Below are positions 62,906-64,000 of a stretch of DNA of 64,000 bases, piece after piece. How positions within the stretch are numbered: position 1 is the stretch's first letter; every line of letters starts with the position of its first letter. The position numbers were made by a program, and so were the translations under genes. Origin of the DNA: Halanaeroarchaeum sulfurireducens (lineage in GTDB: Archaea; Halobacteriota; Halobacteria; Halobacteriales; Halobacteriaceae); assembly GCF_001011115.1 (NCBI RefSeq), contig NZ_CP008874.1:1316440-1380439 (forward strand), in the 5' to 3' direction. The notes under the pieces were generated by a model, which was not told where the DNA came from, did not search any database, and was given only the letters and a program-made list of their open reading frames with translations.

Positions 62906-62923
62906 CCATACCCAGGGGTATGG
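62906..62923 (+). promoter_or_regulatory. 8-bp palindrome over the MBF1 start codon
   Basis: CCATACCC / GGGTATGG with a 2-nt spacer; the ATG at 62920 lies in the right arm. A further GGGTATT at 62884 sits where the TATA box is expected (about 27-36 nt upstream). The layout suits an operator or a start-codon hairpin in a leaderless message. Confidence 0.5.
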
Positions 62924-63438
62924 CAAAATATTCGACGGGTGGCTCCCCCGGCGGCGACGGTGGTGGGACCTGCGAACTCTGCGGAACGTCGACCGACGAT
63001 CTCCGTACCGTCACGGTCGCCGGTGCCAAACTGCAGGTGTGCCCGGACTGCGCCAGCCACGGCGACGGTGGCGGACCGAAACGGGACGCCGGGGGCGATG
63101 ACGGCACGAACGAACGCCGCGAGAGCCCCGGCAAGCGGGCCGCCCGGAACACCGCGCGAACACTCGACGCGGCGAGTGGGGATTCGGAGCACTGGGAAGA
63201 GGAGGGAACGAACTACGACCGCGACCAACTGCCCTACCTGGTCCGCGATTATGGCGAACGGGTCGTCCGAGCCCGCCAGGACGCGGGACTGAAACGAGAG
63301 GAATTGGCCACGGAACTCGAGATCCCCGAAACGGATCTCCTTGCGGTCGAGCAGGGACGTGCGACGCAGGCGGGCGTGGGCGGGTCGGTCATCGCCGCCC
63401 TGGAGGAACGGCTGGACGTCGAACTGGCCGACGAGTAG
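62920..63438 (+). CDS. Archaeal multiprotein bridging factor 1 (aMBF1) family transcription factor
   Basis: A 172-residue protein. The N-terminal zinc ribbon is CELC then CPDC. A disordered Gly/Asp/Arg-rich linker (about 50-95) precedes a lambda-repressor-type helix-turn-helix, VVRARQDAGLKREELATELEIPETDLLAVE (parts, about 110-150). This order (Zn ribbon, linker, HTH) is the aMBF1 layout. The protein bridges TBP and regulators in eukaryotes, while in archaea it associates with ribosomes. Its start lies in a palindrome, so autoregulation is plausible. Confidence 0.92.
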   Translation: MAKYSTGGSPGGDGGGTCELCGTSTDDLRTVTVAGAKLQVCPDCASHGDGGGPKRDAGGDDGTNERRESPGKRAARNTARTLDAASGDSEHWEEEGTNYDRDQLPYLVRDYGERVVRARQDAGLKREELATELEIPETDLLAVEQGRATQAGVGGSVIAALEERLDVELADE

Positions 63439-63461
63439 CCACTCGGACCGAAATACCGTCT

Positions 63462-63471
63462 CGTTTTTACC
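63462..63471 (+). promoter_or_regulatory. TATA-like box of the alaX gene
   Basis: CGTTTTTACC lies 24 to 33 nt before the ATG at 63495. Confidence 0.5.
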
Positions 63472-63494
63472 CCGGGCCGCCATGTCGTGTGACG

Positions 63495-64000
63495 ATGACG
63501 CATTCGCTCGCAGCGGCGGACCCGACGGTGACCGACTTCGACGCGACGATCGAGCGGGTCGACGGGACCGACGTGGTGCTGGAGGAGACGTACTTCTATC
63601 CGCAGGGCGGTGGGCAACCGGCAGATCGCGGGACCATCGAGGGCGTCCCGGTCGAGCACGTCGAGACTGTCGACGGCGATATCGTCCACCGACTCGAACG
63701 CGAGCCCTCCTTCGACGTCGACGACGAGGTGGTGGCCTCCGTCGACGACGAGTTCAGGCGATACACGATGCGGGCGCACACGGCGAGTCACATTCTGTAC
63801 GGGGCGGGCCGGCGGCTCCTGAACGATCTGGGCTACGGTGGTTTCGGCATCACCAACGAGAAGGTGCGCGTCGACTTCGAGACCACGACCGACGTCACCG
63901 ACGACGTTCTCGTGGAACTCGAGCGGTTGACCAACCGGGCGATCTGGGAGTCGCGTGACGTCGCCTGGGAAGAGGTCCCGAGAGCGGAGGCACTGGATCG
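63495..64000 (+). CDS. alaX: Alanyl-tRNA editing protein AlaX (3' end outside window)
   Basis: About 168 residues are visible of a trans-editing hydrolase that clears Ser or Gly from mischarged tRNA-Ala. It shows the entry strand TYFYPQGGGQPADRG, the HxxxH metal site HTASH (RAHTASHILYGA), and GYGGFGITNEKVRVDF. The domain matches the AlaRS editing domain without the synthetase part, as in AlaX-type proteins. The rest runs off the right edge. Confidence 0.92.
   Translation, partial: MTHSLAAADPTVTDFDATIERVDGTDVVLEETYFYPQGGGQPADRGTIEGVPVEHVETVDGDIVHRLEREPSFDVDDEVVASVDDEFRRYTMRAHTASHILYGAGRRLLNDLGYGGFGITNEKVRVDFETTTDVTDDVLVELERLTNRAIWESRDVAWEEVPRAEALD

Noticed and set aside
1-64000. CRISPR arrays or defence islands
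   Set aside because: No regularly spaced repeat-spacer series and no cas, restriction-modification or other defence gene was recognised. The Cas4-like domain at 51-54 kb belongs to a Dna2-type fusion.

Overview
The window is a stretch of haloarchaeal (class Halobacteria) chromosome. The evidence is the GC-rich DNA, the very acidic predicted proteins, short TATA-like boxes about 25 to 30 nt upstream of start codons (leaderless style), the absence of bacterial-type promoters, and archaeal genes such as LSm, ribosomal protein L37e, aMBF1, Pelota, archaeal Elp3 and the haloarchaeal regulator TbsP. I do not name a genus. No rRNA, CRISPR array, replication origin or cas operon was seen.

Layout. 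1-2726 is a minus-strand chemotaxis operon (unknown acidic protein, cheW, cheY, cheB). 2776-6927 holds a DUF1998-type helicase, a PRC-barrel protein and a TrkA-N/DHH fusion. 7075-10388 starts with tRNA-Lys and looks accessory: a long empty stretch, a SHOCT membrane protein, a LURP-one-like protein and a Tat lipoprotein. 10602-14894 is a run of small housekeeping and unknown genes. 15229-15771 is tRNA-Leu(CAA) followed by a duplicated palindromic array of tRNA 3' ends. 15886-18809 is a proC-proB-proA proline operon with overlapping genes. 18933-29447 carries IMPase, Lrp, DUF63, YcaO, TbsP, glyA-folD (one-carbon metabolism), a frameshifted gene, DUF1028 and PadR. 29644-41686 holds an AI-2E-type permease, an aminotransferase, MutY, an AsnC regulator, a TrkA-N plus APC-Usp transport pair, a catalytically degenerate RecJ-like DHH protein, and Elp3.

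41908-44221 is a vapBC toxin-antitoxin locus. An IS200/IS605-type TnpB-only element has entered codon 5 of vapC. Its boundaries carry TTAC and TCAA, and clean excision would restore the toxin exactly. 44284-47499 pairs two ribosome-rescue factors (RqcH/NEMF and Pelota). 48348-53707 has Lhr and Dna2-like helicases. 54375-54518 is a 24-bp tandem repeat. 55636-57633 is LSm-L37e-purF. 57717-60837 is tRNA-Leu(GAG) with a small island (Tat lipoprotein glycoside hydrolase) flanked by 88-bp direct repeats. The window ends with a chemoreceptor lacking a sizeable external sensor, an MBF1 regulator with a palindrome over its start codon, and a partial alanyl-tRNA editing gene.

The most unusual signal is shared by all three tRNA genes. 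Each is followed at once by a palindrome that begins inside the mature tRNA 3' end, and then by one or more extra copies of that tRNA's 3' terminus.
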